A stretch of DNA of 64,000 nt from Anaeramoeba flamelloides (GCA_027625915.1 JANTQA010000008.1:9797001-9861000); one strand, 5' to 3'; numbered from the stretch's first letter, positions 24,226 through 36,503 are shown. Program-made: numbers and translations. Notes: generated by a model not told the origin, from the letters alone.

Positions 24226-25095
24226 TCTGGAAAAGAAAAAACGAAAATGAACTGAAATATGATCAAATTTATTATTCATGCAACAGTAAGAGATTTGCGT
24301 TATTTAGAGATTTTTCAACAAAAACTCAAAAAACAAGACAATTTAATACATATTTACACATTGAGTTTACTAATTTGGCTTTAAATGTTTTGAAAAAAAG
24401 AATTCATTTCTATGATTTGAATATCATCAGTTTTTTCTTTGAGACAAAAGTTTTAAGTATTCATTTAATCATCTGGCTTTGCTTAATTGGTGATAGTTTG
24501 ATACCCAATTTCCAAAAATTCTATTTTGTTTTTGATTTTTTTCTCATTTTCTTTTTATTTCAAAAAACTAACTTTTTTTGAAAGTTGAAACGAGAAATTT
24601 TTGATCCAATCAAAATCTGAGTTTTTAATATAAAAGTAATTTGAGTATTGACTATCATTGAAAACAGGTTTTGAAAATCAAATATTTTTTGAAATATCTC
24701 TCTTATTAAAATCAATTTTAATTAAAATTATCTGATTTTATTTTTTTTTTTTGAAATCTTAAAAGAGGGTTATTGGGTATTATGGGGAAAACGAATTTGT
24801 AATATTAATTATACATAGAAACATTGTAATTATGATCTAGTCTTGATAGATTATAATAATTTTTTTTACTTAAAAAAAAAGTGTTTTTAGATTTTATTTT
24901 TGGTTCCTCTTCGAAACACCACTAATAAAGTAGTTCAAAATACACTGAAGTATCCCCGGCCATTTGTTTTCAATTTCAATGGGTAATTTATAAATTTTAA
25001 CAAATTATTCCCCAAAATATATTATTTTCGCATCAACTCATACTAATTTCAATAATTGATTTATGATAAGCACTTTATCGGGATACTTTTCATGA
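24226..25095 (+). CDS. possible exons of one or two further plus-strand genes
   Basis: One segment after a CTCTTTAG acceptor reads VWKRKNENELKYDQIYYSCN and ends at ACA/GTAAGAG (near 24287). The next, after TTATTTAG, reads IFQQKLKKQDNLIHIY and runs to a TAA near 24384. A second group is 24766-24798 (RVIGYYGENEF), 24891-24982 (LRNTTNKVVQNTLKYPRPF) and 25071-25095 (TLSGYFS, stop). The phases within that second group agree. I cannot link the two groups, and no start codon is assigned. Family unknown. Confidence 0.35.
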
Positions 25096-26161
25096 GAAGG
25101 TACCTAATTGTAATTTGAACATTTTGAGTATAAAAATTATCAGAACAAACACACTCCATAATAAAATTGCATTTTAAACCACTAACAAGGATATTAGTTT
25201 TTTTAAAAGCTCTTTTTTACCTTTTAATTTTTTTTTTAATAAATTATAATATCACCAATTCAAAATAATAAATCAAAGATCCCAATTTACATTATATTGT
25301 TAATAAGAGAAATTTCAACGAAAGAATCAAAGAAACCCAACTAAAGAAGTACACGTTCAACGACTTGAGACTTTTTCAATTCAAAAAAAATTGTAAACTA
25401 CTAAATATACTAAAGATATGTTACCAAAAAATGTATTTTTTGTTTTAACGTTAAATCTAACTTTTTGTGAACATTTTTGTGTTCATACTCATTTAATTTT
25501 TTCTTTTCGTTGTAAAATTTCAGAAATATTCGAGAAAGTTTTGAAAATAAAAAAAAACAAATTCCAATTTTAAAAATTTTTGTTTTTGATGAAAGTTATT
25601 TGTTAATTTTACCGAAAATAATATTTTGCTTTAAATATAACGATTTATGTTCAAATTTGAATTCAGTGATACTATTTATTAGGATATATTAGATCCAAAG
25701 TTGGAATTATTCCAGAAAAATGACCAATAGAATAAAAAATTATTTCAAAAATTATCATAATCTGACAATATATATAAACTATTTAATGAAAGATACTTGA
25801 TACAACTTCTAATTATTCTTCTAACAAATTCCACCCACTATTTTTTTATTTTCAAGTATTTATTAATCAATTTTAGGGAAAATTTTTTATAGTTGGGGTG
25901 TGGTAAAAATTGAAAAATAAGCAAGATTTTTTCAATTTTTTTATGCATATTCGATAATGAATCATATTATTTTGAAAGTTTTCTGACTATAGAAAATCAT
26001 TGAAAATTTTTCTTTAAATTGTGACATGAAAAATGATATATATGACCAACATAAAAAATATGAACCACGTCAACTAGTAAAAAAGTAAGGGCTTTGGATT
26101 TTTTTTTATTTATTTATTAAAGCCGTTCTCAATGATAGAGAGAATAAAAACATGAATATAG
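25096..26161. other. AT-rich DNA with one exon-like patch
   Basis: Around 25316-25390 the plus strand reads RNFNERIKETQLKKYTFNDL in good composition after an AATAAG acceptor, then dissolves into homopolymers. Nothing else is supported. Confidence 0.35.
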
Positions 26162-26745
26162 TAAGGTATTTCCAAAAAAGCTAGGCATTTTTTTTTTTTT
26201 TTTACATTTCATTAAAAAAAATCTTTGTTAGTGCCTGTATCCGTTAGTTGACAATACCAAATTAAGTTTAATATTAATACAGGTTGAATAAATGGCTAAT
26301 TCCTTTATTTCAAAATATTTTCGTGAAATATTTCCAAAAAATGAAAAAAAAACAATTCACTTTTTTTTCGATAAAACGATGTTTGACCAATTTCAATAAA
26401 AAAATGGAAATATATTAAGGGTACAAATGATTTTTTAAAACATGGAAACTCAGTTATATTCTTTCAATTCAATTGGAAAATTTATAGAAATTAAAAAAGT
26501 TATGAAAATGATTATTTTGAGTAAAAAAGAAATAATAAACACCAATTTCCACACCTAAAAAATATCAGATAAAATCGCAATCAGAAAATTTATTTATTAT
26601 TATTTTTATAGTAATATAATACTAAGAAACACATTTAATTATGGAGAATCAATTTATGATGAAAAAATAAATGGTAGTTATTGATTTTATATATTTAAAT
26701 AATTTTTTGAATTTAGTTTAATAAAGAAAAATAAATTCCATAAAT
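26162..26745. mobile_element. MITE family A, inverted copy 3
   Basis: It begins AAGGTATTTCCAAAAAAGC, the family's right end in inverse. Internal order follows copies 1 and 2 reversed. The far end is degenerate, so the right boundary is approximate. Confidence 0.75.
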
Positions 26746-26759
26746 TTGGACAAACCAAA

Positions 26760-27290
26760 AATCAAAAATAGTTAAAATAAAACTTAATTTATTATATTTT
26801 TCCAAACCTAGTATAAAACCACATTTAAGTTACCTAGAATTCATGTTTTTATAAGACATCTTTTTCATTCAAATTAAAAAAAAAATCTAAAAACCTGTAA
26901 AAAAAAAAAATTGTATGTCTAAAATAATAAAACGAGATGAACAAAAAATTTATTGGCAAATTTGTTGGAATTTCAACAACTTTGATCGATCAAATGAAAA
27001 TAACTCTGCAATCAAATGTATGCTATTTTCAAATTTAACAACAGTCAAAACTAACCTTCTATCATCTATGGGAAAAAATTTCAAGATCTAACGAAACATA
27101 TAACTTAAATCTATAGAAAGGAAAGAAAATAAAAACTAAAAAGATAAAAAAAAAAATAGTTTTAAAAATCAAAATTATTACCAAATTGAATGTAAAATGG
27201 AGTATTGCTATTCTTTCAACTGTTTAAAATGTGTCCAAAATTTTGGAATAAAGTTTATATCAAAAATTCTCAAGTTCTAAAAAAGTGTTA
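26760..27290. repeat. dispersed repeat H, copy 2
   Basis: Closest to the 58190-58650 copy. They share an upstream part (ACCACATTTAAGTTAC against ACCGCATTTAAGTAAC), a CAAGATCTAA box and TATTCTTTCAACTGTTT. Confidence 0.7.
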
Positions 27291-27331
27291 GATCACTTCT
27301 GAATATTTTTAATTAATTGTAATACAAATAG

Positions 27332-27478
27332 AACATAGGAGATATAAATGATAAATTTATTTTAATCAACAAACTTGTTGATATCTTTTTATCATTTAAA
27401 GATCTTTTTGTCACATCTTCTCAATACAATAACCGATTAACTTGGGAAAGCAAAACAAAATTTAATATTTTAAATTAA
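27332..27478 (+). CDS. 49-codon exon-like frame, unrecognised
   Basis: After an AAATAG acceptor the frame reads NIGDINDKFILINKLVDIF, then SFKDLFVTSSQYNNRLTWES to a TAA. Composition is better than the surroundings. No start or upstream exon could be assigned. It lies between repeat H copy 2 and MITE E3. Confidence 0.3.
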   Translation, partial: NIGDINDKFILINKLVDIFLSFKDLFVTSSQYNNRLTWESKTKFNILN

Positions 27479-27615
27479 TGTACCAATCTTTATTTAGGTT
27501 ATTCAAATGTATAAAAAAATAAAAAGTTATTTTTGATAGAATTATCAATATTACAAATACAGTTAAATAAAATAAACAGTAAACCAATTTAATAATTAGA
27601 TGAATTGCGAACACA

Positions 27616-27812
27616 ACCAGTTCCACTTTTAAAACACAACCATTCAATAAAATATAAGGTAGAAAAAAAAAAAAGCAAATTAAAGCAAAATTTTTGGAAT
27701 TTTTTATTACACAAATTATTATACTAAAATTTCAATTTTTTGCTCAAAATTAAGATTTTTTCTAGTGTATTTAATTTCGTTGAATTTTTATCACTTAGAA
27801 GTGGAAATTTCT
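27616..27812. mobile_element. MITE family E, degenerate copy 3
   Basis: The left end CCAGTTCCACTTTTAAAAC and the right end TTAGAAGTGGAA resemble 46403-46597. It has a similar length (about 197 bp) but has diverged. Confidence 0.6.
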
Positions 27813-28167
27813 GTAAAATATTATATTAAAAAACAATTATTGATCTTCAAATACTAAATTCTCAGTATGAAAGAGAAATTTGATCCAGATTTCAGCAATC
27901 AATTAAAAAACATTAGAATTTCATAATGAAAATTATTAAAAGCTCTCTAAAAAAATAAAACCCATAAAATAAGAAAAAAAAAAAAAAAAATGAGATTATT
28001 TTCAAACTTTTGTTATTCGCTCTCTGTTTTAATATTTTAATTTTTTTATAAACAAATAAAATATCTTCTTTAGTAATACACCTACTTAAGAAAAATGTTT
28101 TACCTTGAAAAATCAAATATAGATACCCAATAGAAACAATAATGTAACGAGTATTATATTTTCGTAT

Positions 28168-28202
<35 letters not shown>

Positions 28203-29669
28203 TATATATATATATAGCTAAAATATTTTGCGAAATGGGAATTTATTTTATGTAACTATTTACCAATTAAATGATAAATAACATGTATTACAAATCAAGA
28301 ACATCTTCAATAATTCTATTGATGTATTTTAATTTGAATTTTTTTGTTATTGTTTGGAAAATAATTCTTTTCAAGATCATTTTTTTATTGAACAAAAGTT
28401 ATCAACATTCAAATATGTATAAATCAAATAATATAAAAAGTTAAAATAATATTTAAAATTTTCAAAAATTTATAAGATTTTTTAAAAAATTAGTAAAAAC
28501 AAACTTTTTTTTTCAAAATTTGATTATCAAATTACATTTTTTGTTAAAATTGTATTTACAGATAAAAAAAAATCCTTTCACAAGAAACTTAGTTCTTCGT
28601 AAAATAAACCTGATATAATAGTTAAAATTGTATTATTATGTATTAATAACTTTTTGATCCCAAAGTTTCATATTCTGGATTTTTTCAAAATAAAAAAGCA
28701 AATAAAAAAAAAAATTAAATTCTAGCCATCCCAAGAATTTGGTGACTACTTTAACACTTTTTAAAGTAACAATCATTTTAAAATGTTGAATACTATTTTA
28801 AAATTAGATTGATTAAATTAAAACCCTTTAAAATATAATAAAGTTTTAAAAAAGTTAGAAAAAAAAAAAAAAAATAAATGAGCTTTTCTTTCCAAGTACA
28901 ACCTGAATCTCATAACCAGTTTATGGATGTACTTTCATTTAAATAATAAAGTTGGAAAAAAATAGATTTTAAGAAAAATTATTCTCACTTTTTTTTAAAA
29001 ATTGATATTTTTTGAAAAGGTTTTAATTCTATCAATCCAATTTTAAAAAAGTATTAAACCTTTTAAAAGGCTGAAAATGAGTAATAATTATAAATGTTAT
29101 TTTTAATTAATTTAAACTTATTTAATAATTTTATTATATCATACTTAAAAAGTATTTAAAATACTATTAGAAGATTTTTTAAATAATTTTCTATTAACAG
29201 ATATAATAAATAATTTCTTATGAAAAAAAAAAAAAAAAAAAAAAAAAGAAATAATTAATAATGCTTATTTTTTTTTCCCTCAGTTTTGATAAAATTAAAA
29301 TTTTATTATTATATTCAATTTTAATTTTATAGAAATCGTGTTTTTTTTTTTTAATAGAAAATATTTATTAATAAAATTAATATGTATATGTAATGATATG
29401 TAATTATGTGTTTTTTTTTTTTTTTTAATTCATAATTATAAAGATGTGAAAAATGACATTTTTATCAATAAATAATCAAATATTATTAATTGAATAATTT
29501 TTTATCATTTCCAAATATTTATAATTTAATATACGTTCATACATAGATAGACACATCAACAGATTTTAAATTTCAAATTAATTTTTTTAATATGAATATT
29601 AATTCTATACTTTATACCCCCCCCCCCCCCGTCTTTAATATATATATATATATATATATATAAATAATA
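27813..29669. other. AT-rich intergenic DNA with simple repeats
   Basis: It contains a (TA)n run at 28172-28216, an A-run at 29221-29247, a C-run at about 29619-29630 and (TA)n at 29638-29662. A minus-strand frame at 27985-28170 (NTRYIIVSIGYLYLIFQGK) is open, but its start lies in the TA run and I do not call it a gene. Confidence 0.5.
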
Positions 29670-31379
29670 TCAATAATAATTATCCTCTGAATTTTCATTT
29701 AATTTTAAAATTTCATCTTCATTTTTTTTCATTTGCTTTTTCGATTTATTTTTCTTCATTTTTGTTTCAATGCCAATTCCAAACCCCCTTTTACATTCTC
29801 TTTCTGTTTTTGTGCCCATTCGGAATTCTAATTCCGACTTTGACTGTGAATTCGAGCGCCACTGTGATTGTAATTTTGATTCCATATCCGATTGTGGCTG
29901 TGGTTGTGGTTTTGTTCGTGTCTGTGTCTGTGTCTGTGATTTAAAATTCTTTGATAAATTTGATTTAGAATTTGAATTTGAAATCGAAATTGCAAACTTG
30001 CTATCATTTTTAATATCAGTTGAATTTATTAATTGAATTATTGACCGAATCAAATGTTTGATTTCATTTGTTTGTAATTTTAATAAATTCTTCAAAATTT
30101 TCAACCCATTAATTTGAATAAATTTTTTTTTAATTTTCAAATGTTGATTTGAATTTATATTTTTTTTATTTGAAATGATACCAAATATGGTCTCTAGAGA
30201 GACCTTGATAAATTCTGTTTGCTGTGTTTCTTGTTCTTGTAGACGATTTAAAATTTTTTCAAGTACGCCTATTTTGTACAAATAATTGACTTGCTTTTGG
30301 TTACCCGTGATCGCCAAATTGGCAAAGATCCAGCAAATTTCGACTGCACCAAGGTAAGGCTCGCTTGGGAAAATCTGTATCAAATATTGCAAAATGTTTG
30401 TATCGATCAGCGCCTGCTTTTGCGACTCCGTGCCAGAAACTATATTCGAGAGCATCCAAGCCGTTTCTCTTCGAATGTCTATTCTTTTAATTTTAAATAA
30501 TTTTGGAAGAATTTTGAAGACACCACAATCCACGATCGCCTGTGTAAAGATTTCGTTTCCGGATGTGAAATTGCCCATCACCCGAAGGGCGGGCTTTATT
30601 TGGGAAGGCTTGCCCGAGTCGACTGCCTTTAATAGGTAACCCATGATTTGGTAATTTAACAGTCGCTGGGCGTACTTTTCGACGGGGTTTGTCAAATAGC
30701 ACAGGCACCAGAGGCAGTTAACAAAGACTTGGCCTTCCTTTTCGTAACTTGCAAAGAGCAAATCGCAGATCGGCTTTAAAAAATCTTCAAATTTGATATG
30801 CGCGGGTCTTGGGTTCCACCGCAATAAATTTTCGGTTGCCCAAGTGAGCGCCTGCCTAATCTCACAAGAAAACTTTGCGCCTGATTTGAGCAATTTTAAA
30901 AACGTGGAGTGGGTTTGTGCATCAAGCAAAACGTCTCGAAGTTCTAAGGAGTCGCCTGCAATGTTCCCCAAGGTCCAGATCGCGTTGTTTTGCAGTTCTG
31001 GCGAAGAGCAAGTCAGGAGCGCTAACAGTGGCGGGATGGCGCCGTAATCAACCAAGGTCTGGGTCTGCGATCTTGTCCCCCCGGAAAGGTTTGCTAACGT
31101 CCACGAGCACTCGTTCGCAATTTGCCAATTGTCCTGCCGAAGCATGGTCAAGAGCCTTGAAACAATCCCAGATTCAAAGACCCTTTGGATCGGGACTTCC
31201 GCTCCTTTTTCCATCGAGACTAAATACCGTATATTGCTGATCCCGGACAAGATCTCGAAAGGGTTGTTGGACTTGAATTGTTGCATATACTTTGGTAAGT
31301 GCTCCAATTTGACAATGACATTCTCACCAGTATTAGTTTTTTTTTTTACAAGTTGTGTTTGCTTATTTTGATCACTCAT
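29670..31379 (-). CDS. importin subunit alpha (karyopherin alpha), IBB not visible
   Basis: A single exon of 569 residues from the ATG at 31379. It would bind NLS cargo in the cytosol and hand it to importin-beta. The full ARM ladder is visible: ECSWTLANLSGG, AIWTLGNIAGD, TWATENL, CLWCLCYLTNP, ALRVMGNFTSG, TAWMLSNIVSG and CWIFANL, keeping the Trp and Asn positions that hold the NLS. ARM1 starts about residue 30 (LPKYMQQF). Only about 28 residues precede it, with a single KKK, so the roughly 60-residue importin-beta-binding domain is missing, or sits in an unseen upstream exon. After the last ARM (about residue 445) comes a 120-residue low-complexity tail with QT, QP and SN repeats and Lys-rich ends. 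GC is about 40-45 percent. No intron is needed. Confidence 0.92.
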   Translation of the reverse strand: MSDQNKQTQLVKKKTNTGENVIVKLEHLPKYMQQFKSNNPFEILSGISNIRYLVSMEKGAEVPIQRVFESGIVSRLLTMLRQDNWQIANECSWTLANLSGGTRSQTQTLVDYGAIPPLLALLTCSSPELQNNAIWTLGNIAGDSLELRDVLLDAQTHSTFLKLLKSGAKFSCEIRQALTWATENLLRWNPRPAHIKFEDFLKPICDLLFASYEKEGQVFVNCLWCLCYLTNPVEKYAQRLLNYQIMGYLLKAVDSGKPSQIKPALRVMGNFTSGNEIFTQAIVDCGVFKILPKLFKIKRIDIRRETAWMLSNIVSGTESQKQALIDTNILQYLIQIFPSEPYLGAVEICWIFANLAITGNQKQVNYLYKIGVLEKILNRLQEQETQQTEFIKVSLETIFGIISNKKNINSNQHLKIKKKFIQINGLKILKNLLKLQTNEIKHLIRSIIQLINSTDIKNDSKFAISISNSNSKSNLSKNFKSQTQTQTRTKPQPQPQSDMESKLQSQWRSNSQSKSELEFRMGTKTERECKRGFGIGIETKMKKNKSKKQMKKNEDEILKLNENSEDNYY

Positions 31380-31929
31380 CAAATATTTCGTTAGATAGCT
31401 GAGACGGGTTTTTCTTTTTTTTTGTTGGGTTATTGTATATTTCTTCTTTTGTTTTTTGTTTTTTTTTTTCCTTTTCTTTACTTTTGTTGAGTTTTGTGCA
31501 AGTATTGTTATTTGTAGAACTGTTGTTATTTGGGAAAGAAGTGCAAAAAGAAAGGAAATTTTGAATAATTAAAAAGAGAATATTTCGAAAAAATGATCTT
31601 TTTTTTGGATACATCGAAAATTGTATTTTTTATTCATCTTTATTTCAAGACAATCTTTTTAATAATATTTAAGTGTCTTTTTATCTTGTTATGAATTAAA
31701 TTTAGTTGTTTTAAATATCTTGTATTAAAGCAATTAAATATCATTTTATACAATGAAATTGATTTAAATTCAAGATAATATACAATAAGAGTGATTAGTA
31801 CAAAAAGAAATTAAATGATCTGAAAATAAAACATTTTCATATAAATGATAAATTGAATTTATTTTTAAAGTTAGGATTTGTTACAAATATTTAATAGTAC
31901 TGAAATATATTTTTAAAAGTAGATATTCA

Positions 31930-32528
31930 TCATGTGCTCGAAGAAAAATCACCTTTTTGGGATTTGAATTTGAAATTAGTTTCTTCATTTTTCACCGATT
32001 GATTTTTATGATGCTTGAAAAGGTAAAAAAGATTAGCTTGTAAATATATTATAAAGTCTTGACACTGAGCTTCTTAATTGATTGATCTGTGACTTAGTGT
32101 GAGGTCAACAAGTGCCTTAATACGAAGTCTAAGGTTGTTTCAAAATGTTTTTAAAAAAGGTTTCAGAAATTTGAATTTAAAAATGAAAGTATTCTTAGGA
32201 TAAGTCCCCATATAAAAAATTTCGTTTTGGTGTTTAAATGTGGATGATTTTTTTGTCACACAAAGTTTAATTTACCTTTTCAAAAATGTTCAAATAGCCA
32301 ATTTCCAAAATTGAGTTATTAGGAGTAGAATAATTCCTTTTCTTCTTCTTTTTAGTTGGAGATAATGTTAACAGGAATATAGAGATTAAAACTCCAAAAA
32401 AGAATATATTGTTATTACTTTTAAAAAAATTTCTATCTTATTAAAAATTATATACAAATTTATTAAATGGTAATAAGAATTACCTTTATTTTTCTTGGAT
32501 TAAAAAGGATAATCTGTTTCATTTTCAT
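31930..32528 (-). CDS. possible small spliced gene upstream of the importin gene
   Basis: Minus-strand exon-like pieces are 32528-32484 (MKMKQIILFNPRKIK, then GTAATT), a segment ending at 32276 with FFGVLISIFLLTLSPTKKKK and ILEIGYLNIFEK before GTAAAT, and a segment near 32060-31935 with AQCQDFIIYLQANLFYLF. The middle piece has a clear membrane helix followed by a Lys run. The phases between the first two do not match in the simple reading, so the model is incomplete. Unrecognised. Confidence 0.25.
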
Positions 32529-33094
32529 TTTTCAAAGAGAAAATTCAGCTTGTTAAAAATTTCATATGAAAAAAACAATTTTTTACTTATTTTATTAATA
32601 GAGGAGTTTTTAATTCATCAAGTTTATAATTTTCTTTTTATTTCTAATATTAAAACAAATAATTTATGTTATCTTTTCCAGAATTTAAACGAATAGAGTG
32701 AAAACAAATATTCTACTTTTTTTTTGAATTAAAACAAAAATAGTTACCCAATGGCTCTTGATGGTACTCGATGATACTTTCCTGATTAGAAAATTTATTT
32801 ATTTAAAAAAATTTTTTTAAAAGATTCCCATATATTTTTTTATTATCCAGTTGGAATATTAAAGATATTGAATCTTTTTTACTTATATATGTGAATTAAT
32901 ATTATTTGTTAATAATGTGAATTATTATAATTTTTTTATTCGGATATTGGGTTTTTACAATTATTTTCATTATATGGACTGTACAGAAAATTTATTTTTT
33001 AAGTTGATAAATTTTCTTTTTAAAAATAAATATTAATTCAATTTTTATAACAAATCAAAATTTAATTTTTGAAAAATAATAACTATTTAATCAA

Positions 33095-33600
33095 TTTATA
33101 GAAGAAATACTAAACGAGAACCCTGTAATAATTGAAATGTTAATAATTGTTCATAAATTACAATACATACAAAATAAAAATTAACAATTATCAATACCAA
33201 TAAATCATTAGTTTGTTAAAATTTTTGGAGAGAGCAAAACGAAAAAATACATTGATAGAATTGTTTAAATTCTTTTTATGAAGATTTATCAATCAAATGG
33301 CAAATATTATGACGAACTTTATTTGAGTTGTTCTATTTTTAAGAACTCAACTTTAAAATCAGATCAATCTTTGTAAAAAATACTTTGATCAAATAAAAGA
33401 AGTTACTTAATTAGAAAAAATAAAATGAAAACAAAAAACTAATAGAAGAAAAAATGATTTTGATATATTTCAAAAATCAAAATTATAAACAATTTGAATG
33501 AAATCGAATTGCTGAGATTTTTTTAAACTGTTTTAATCATGTGTAAAATTGTGAATATATAAATAAGTGTAATTTCAAAATTAGTGGAAAACTTTTTTTG
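33095..33600. repeat. dispersed repeat H, copy 3
   Basis: It matches copy 1 at 4985-5520 through TTTTTGGAGAGAGCAAAA-type words, ATCAATCAAATGG, and the tail TGTGTAAAATTGTGAAT. Confidence 0.7.
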
Positions 33601-33796
33601 TTGAAATTTTTTTCTTTTTTCATTGGTCTTTAAAAAATTAAAATGATTACACTATATTGTTATTTATTAATCCATATTGATTATCATATCTAAAAAAGAT
33701 AGTAAAATCCATTATCATTAAAAAAAAAAAAACTCTATTATACTAATTTTTTCTGATGAAAAATCCACCCCGATTTTTGAAATTTAGTTTATATCT
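33583..33796. repeat. dispersed repeat I, copy 1
   Basis: It matches 62657-62876. Shared landmarks are AAAATGATTACACTATATT, GATGAAAAATC, CCCC and ATTTTTGAAATTTAGTTTAT. Confidence 0.7.
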
Positions 33797-34393
33797 ATAT
33801 CTAAATATATATAATATTATAAAAAAAACTTGATTCAAGAAAAAATAAAAAACAAGAATTAGAGCTATCAACAAAATTGACAAAGATTGACCAAAAAAGA
33901 AGAATAGAAAGACTATCATGAATTATCAAAAAAAAAAAAAAACAAAAAAAATAATCAATTGGCAAAATAAAAAAAAAAAGAAAAAATACACAAATCAACA
34001 ATCAGTGTTTTTAACAGTCAATTTGATCAAGAAACTAAAATAAAAACAAGAAATAGGTATCATCTATTCGTCTAAAAAATAACAAAAAAAAAAAAAAAAA
34101 CGAAATATATAAACAAATTCAAAAAGAAATACAAATTTTTATCAAAACAACATATACTCACTACACTTTGATCAAGAAAAAAAATAAAATTACATAAGAT
34201 TCAAAACAAATTTCTCATTTTACTAGTGGATAAAAAATAAATTTTAACTAACAAACTAATTGATAAATAATTTTATATGAAATGATAAAACAAAAATATC
34301 TAGATATTTATATATAAAAAAAAAAAAAATTCAATTCCCCCTTAGATCGTAATTTCCAAAAGTTTAACTCAAGATCAAATGTTTTTTTGGTTA

Positions 34394-34972
34394 TATGTCC
34401 CTACGACCCAAAAAACACTAAAAATGAAAAACTGATCAAATACTTTCCATTTATACAATTAAAAAAACAAAATGATAAAATAAAAATAAATAAAGTTTCA
34501 ATTTAGCTTTTTCTTGAAAACATTTTTTACCAAAATCATTGAATTCAAACTTGAAATTATGTATATTTTTAGATACACTATCTTGTTTAAACTCATTTAC
34601 AAAAACAAATTCTAAATTATGGGGAATTTTCTTTTCACAAAAGGCACTAATTTGGTACTCAAATGTTTTTTTTTAGTTTTAAATGGTAAAATAAAAAAAA
34701 AGTTAAACTAAAAGGATAAACTTTCTGGAAAAGTATTCTAATTCAATATATTAAGTTATTCTTTGATTTCAAACTTTTCTCAACCCCAATTTTTCAAAAA
34801 AAAATAAAAAAGTGCACACTAATTCCAAAAAATATTTTGGATATTCAAAAGTTGAGAGTGTTTTTATTCTAAAAAAAATTATCACAGTGTTTAATTGAAT
34901 TAAGTTATGTTCTTAATTTCGAAAAATATTAATCAGAAAAAAAATAGTGCTTAATTTTATTAAGGACATATA
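34394..34972. mobile_element. MITE family D, copy 1
   Basis: About 578 bp. Ends are TATGTCCCTACGACCC and TTATTAAGGACATAT. It is highly similar to 60629-61208 and, inverted, to 39815-40392. Short TIRs with TA at the borders. Landmarks are TTTCTTGAAAACATTTTTT and CTCAACCCCAATTTTTC. No coding frame. Confidence 0.85.
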
Positions 34973-35523
34973 TCAATTTATTAGATATTATTTGTAGACT
35001 TTTTATCTCGGGATGATTATAATTTTTTTTTATTAATTTTCAAACAATTTTGCAAACTATTTTTTTAAACATCCCCTATAAATGATTATAATCGAAAATA
35101 TTAAATTTCTATTACACTCATGGAATTTACTTTAATTCAAAAAAAAAATTGAGAAAAATTTTCATTTCGCAATTGGAAAAAAACAAAAAAATAAAAATGG
35201 AAAATTAAACCAAATTGACATTAAAGCCCCTATCTCAAAAATTGAAATTCAAAATATAACTAATTTGTGGAATTAAATTGTTGAATTTTGCCTCTGTTCT
35301 CTGAAAATTTTTTTAGAAAGAAGAATAAAAATTTTGTTCAATTTATTTTTCACCAAATAGTATAAAAATATGCTAACCTAACCAGTAATAAACCTGAAAA
35401 AAAAAATTATGAACAAAAAATGATTTAATTCAAAACATTACAAATTCCGCGATTTCTCATAAAAACAAGAAAATGGTTTATTGCAAAATAATAAAGTCAA
35501 GAGTAAAGGTAATTTATTAATTA

Positions 35524-36331
35524 TTAATTATTTACAGGTTGTTGTGTAACCCCTTGGCTCATGTTACCACCCGTGGCTGTTGAAAATTGGCCTTGAATTA
35601 CAACACGCCTTTTTTGTTTATTGATTCTTGGTTTAAATTTTCGAATTTTCCTCACCCTTGCAAAGCCATTTGAATTCCCTTTTACTTTTTTTCCTTTTGA
35701 AGATCCAAAAGAAGGCTTTACTCCAAATTTAATCATCATTTCTTCCATTCCTTCTTGTGGAATTTCCTTTTCTTTTTTATTATTGTTCCTTCTTTCAGAG
35801 TGGTGCCTTTCAGAGCGGTGCCTTTCAGAGTGGTTCTTTTCTGAGTGGCGGCTTTCGGGTTGTCGTCTTTTTGAATTTGATTTTGAGCCTGAAGATGCGT
35901 GCTCATTTTTTAAATGATTTCGGGACTTTTCGGATCGTGATTTCGATCTGGAATCAGATCGTGTTTTTGATCTGGAATCAGATCTCGAATTAGAACGTGA
36001 AGTAGCAGAATGTGAAGATCGTGAAGAATTGGAAGAATGAGAAGAAGACCTTGACGAACAAGAAGAATGAGAAGAAGAACTATGTTTTTTATTTTCTTTT
36101 TCGTAATCCTTTTTATTTCGATCACGCTTGCTGCTACTGGAACTTGAGTATTTTGTTTCACTTGAGTGGTTATCTCTTTTTTTTGTCTCTTGATTTTTCT
36201 CTTGACTTTTCTCTTGATTTTTCTTGTTTCTCATATGGTGCTCTTTTATTACGTGTTCTTGATTCCTTATAACTATGTTTTGATTCGTTGTGTTCTTCGT
36301 GGCCACGTTTTCTTCTTGGTTTTGAACTCAT
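35524..36331 (-). CDS. SNRNP27: U4/U6.U5 tri-snRNP 27 kDa protein (SNRNP27-like)
   Basis: A splicing factor of the tri-snRNP. The long frame (35524-36306) has an Arg/Ser/Lys-rich domain with RSDSRSKTRSDSRSKSRS and HSERHRSERHHSE. The family box follows: EEMMIKFGVKPSF, then SSKGKKVKGN, matching the MMKLMGF...KGKKV pattern, and a basic end ARVRKIRKFKPRINKQK. That frame has no good ATG at its 5' end. The natural ATG is at 36331 in another frame (MSSKPRRKRGHEEHNESK, then KSREKSREKSRDKK). The two frames would join smoothly if the eight-base A run (plus-strand T run, 36177-36184) had seven bases. This points to an assembly indel, a real frameshift or slippage. The tail beyond the box differs from the usual GGFNRPLD ending. 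Confidence 0.65.
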
Positions 36332-36390
36332 TTGCAATTTAGTTTATATTACAAATAAGAAAAGTCTAAAAAATGAAAATAATACTGAAA

Positions 36391-36503
36391 TGGTGAAAAG
36401 TCTTTTTGAAGAATTAAATCTTTTGTCTACCAACAAGAGTTCTTCGAAATCATTTTTACTCTTTTGCTTAGAATTAATGGACTTTTTTATTCATCAGAAT
36501 TAG
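36391..36503 (+). CDS. small plus-strand frame, unrecognised
   Basis: An ATG-started frame of 37 codons reads MVKSLFEELNLLSTNKSSSK, then FLLFCLELMDFFIHQ and a TAG. It starts 60 bp from the SNRNP27 start on the other strand, so the two would share a promoter region. It could be a chance frame. Confidence 0.25.

Noticed and set aside
30291-31371. Several plus-strand frames opposite the importin gene
   Set aside because: Shadow frames of a strongly conserved coding region with higher GC.
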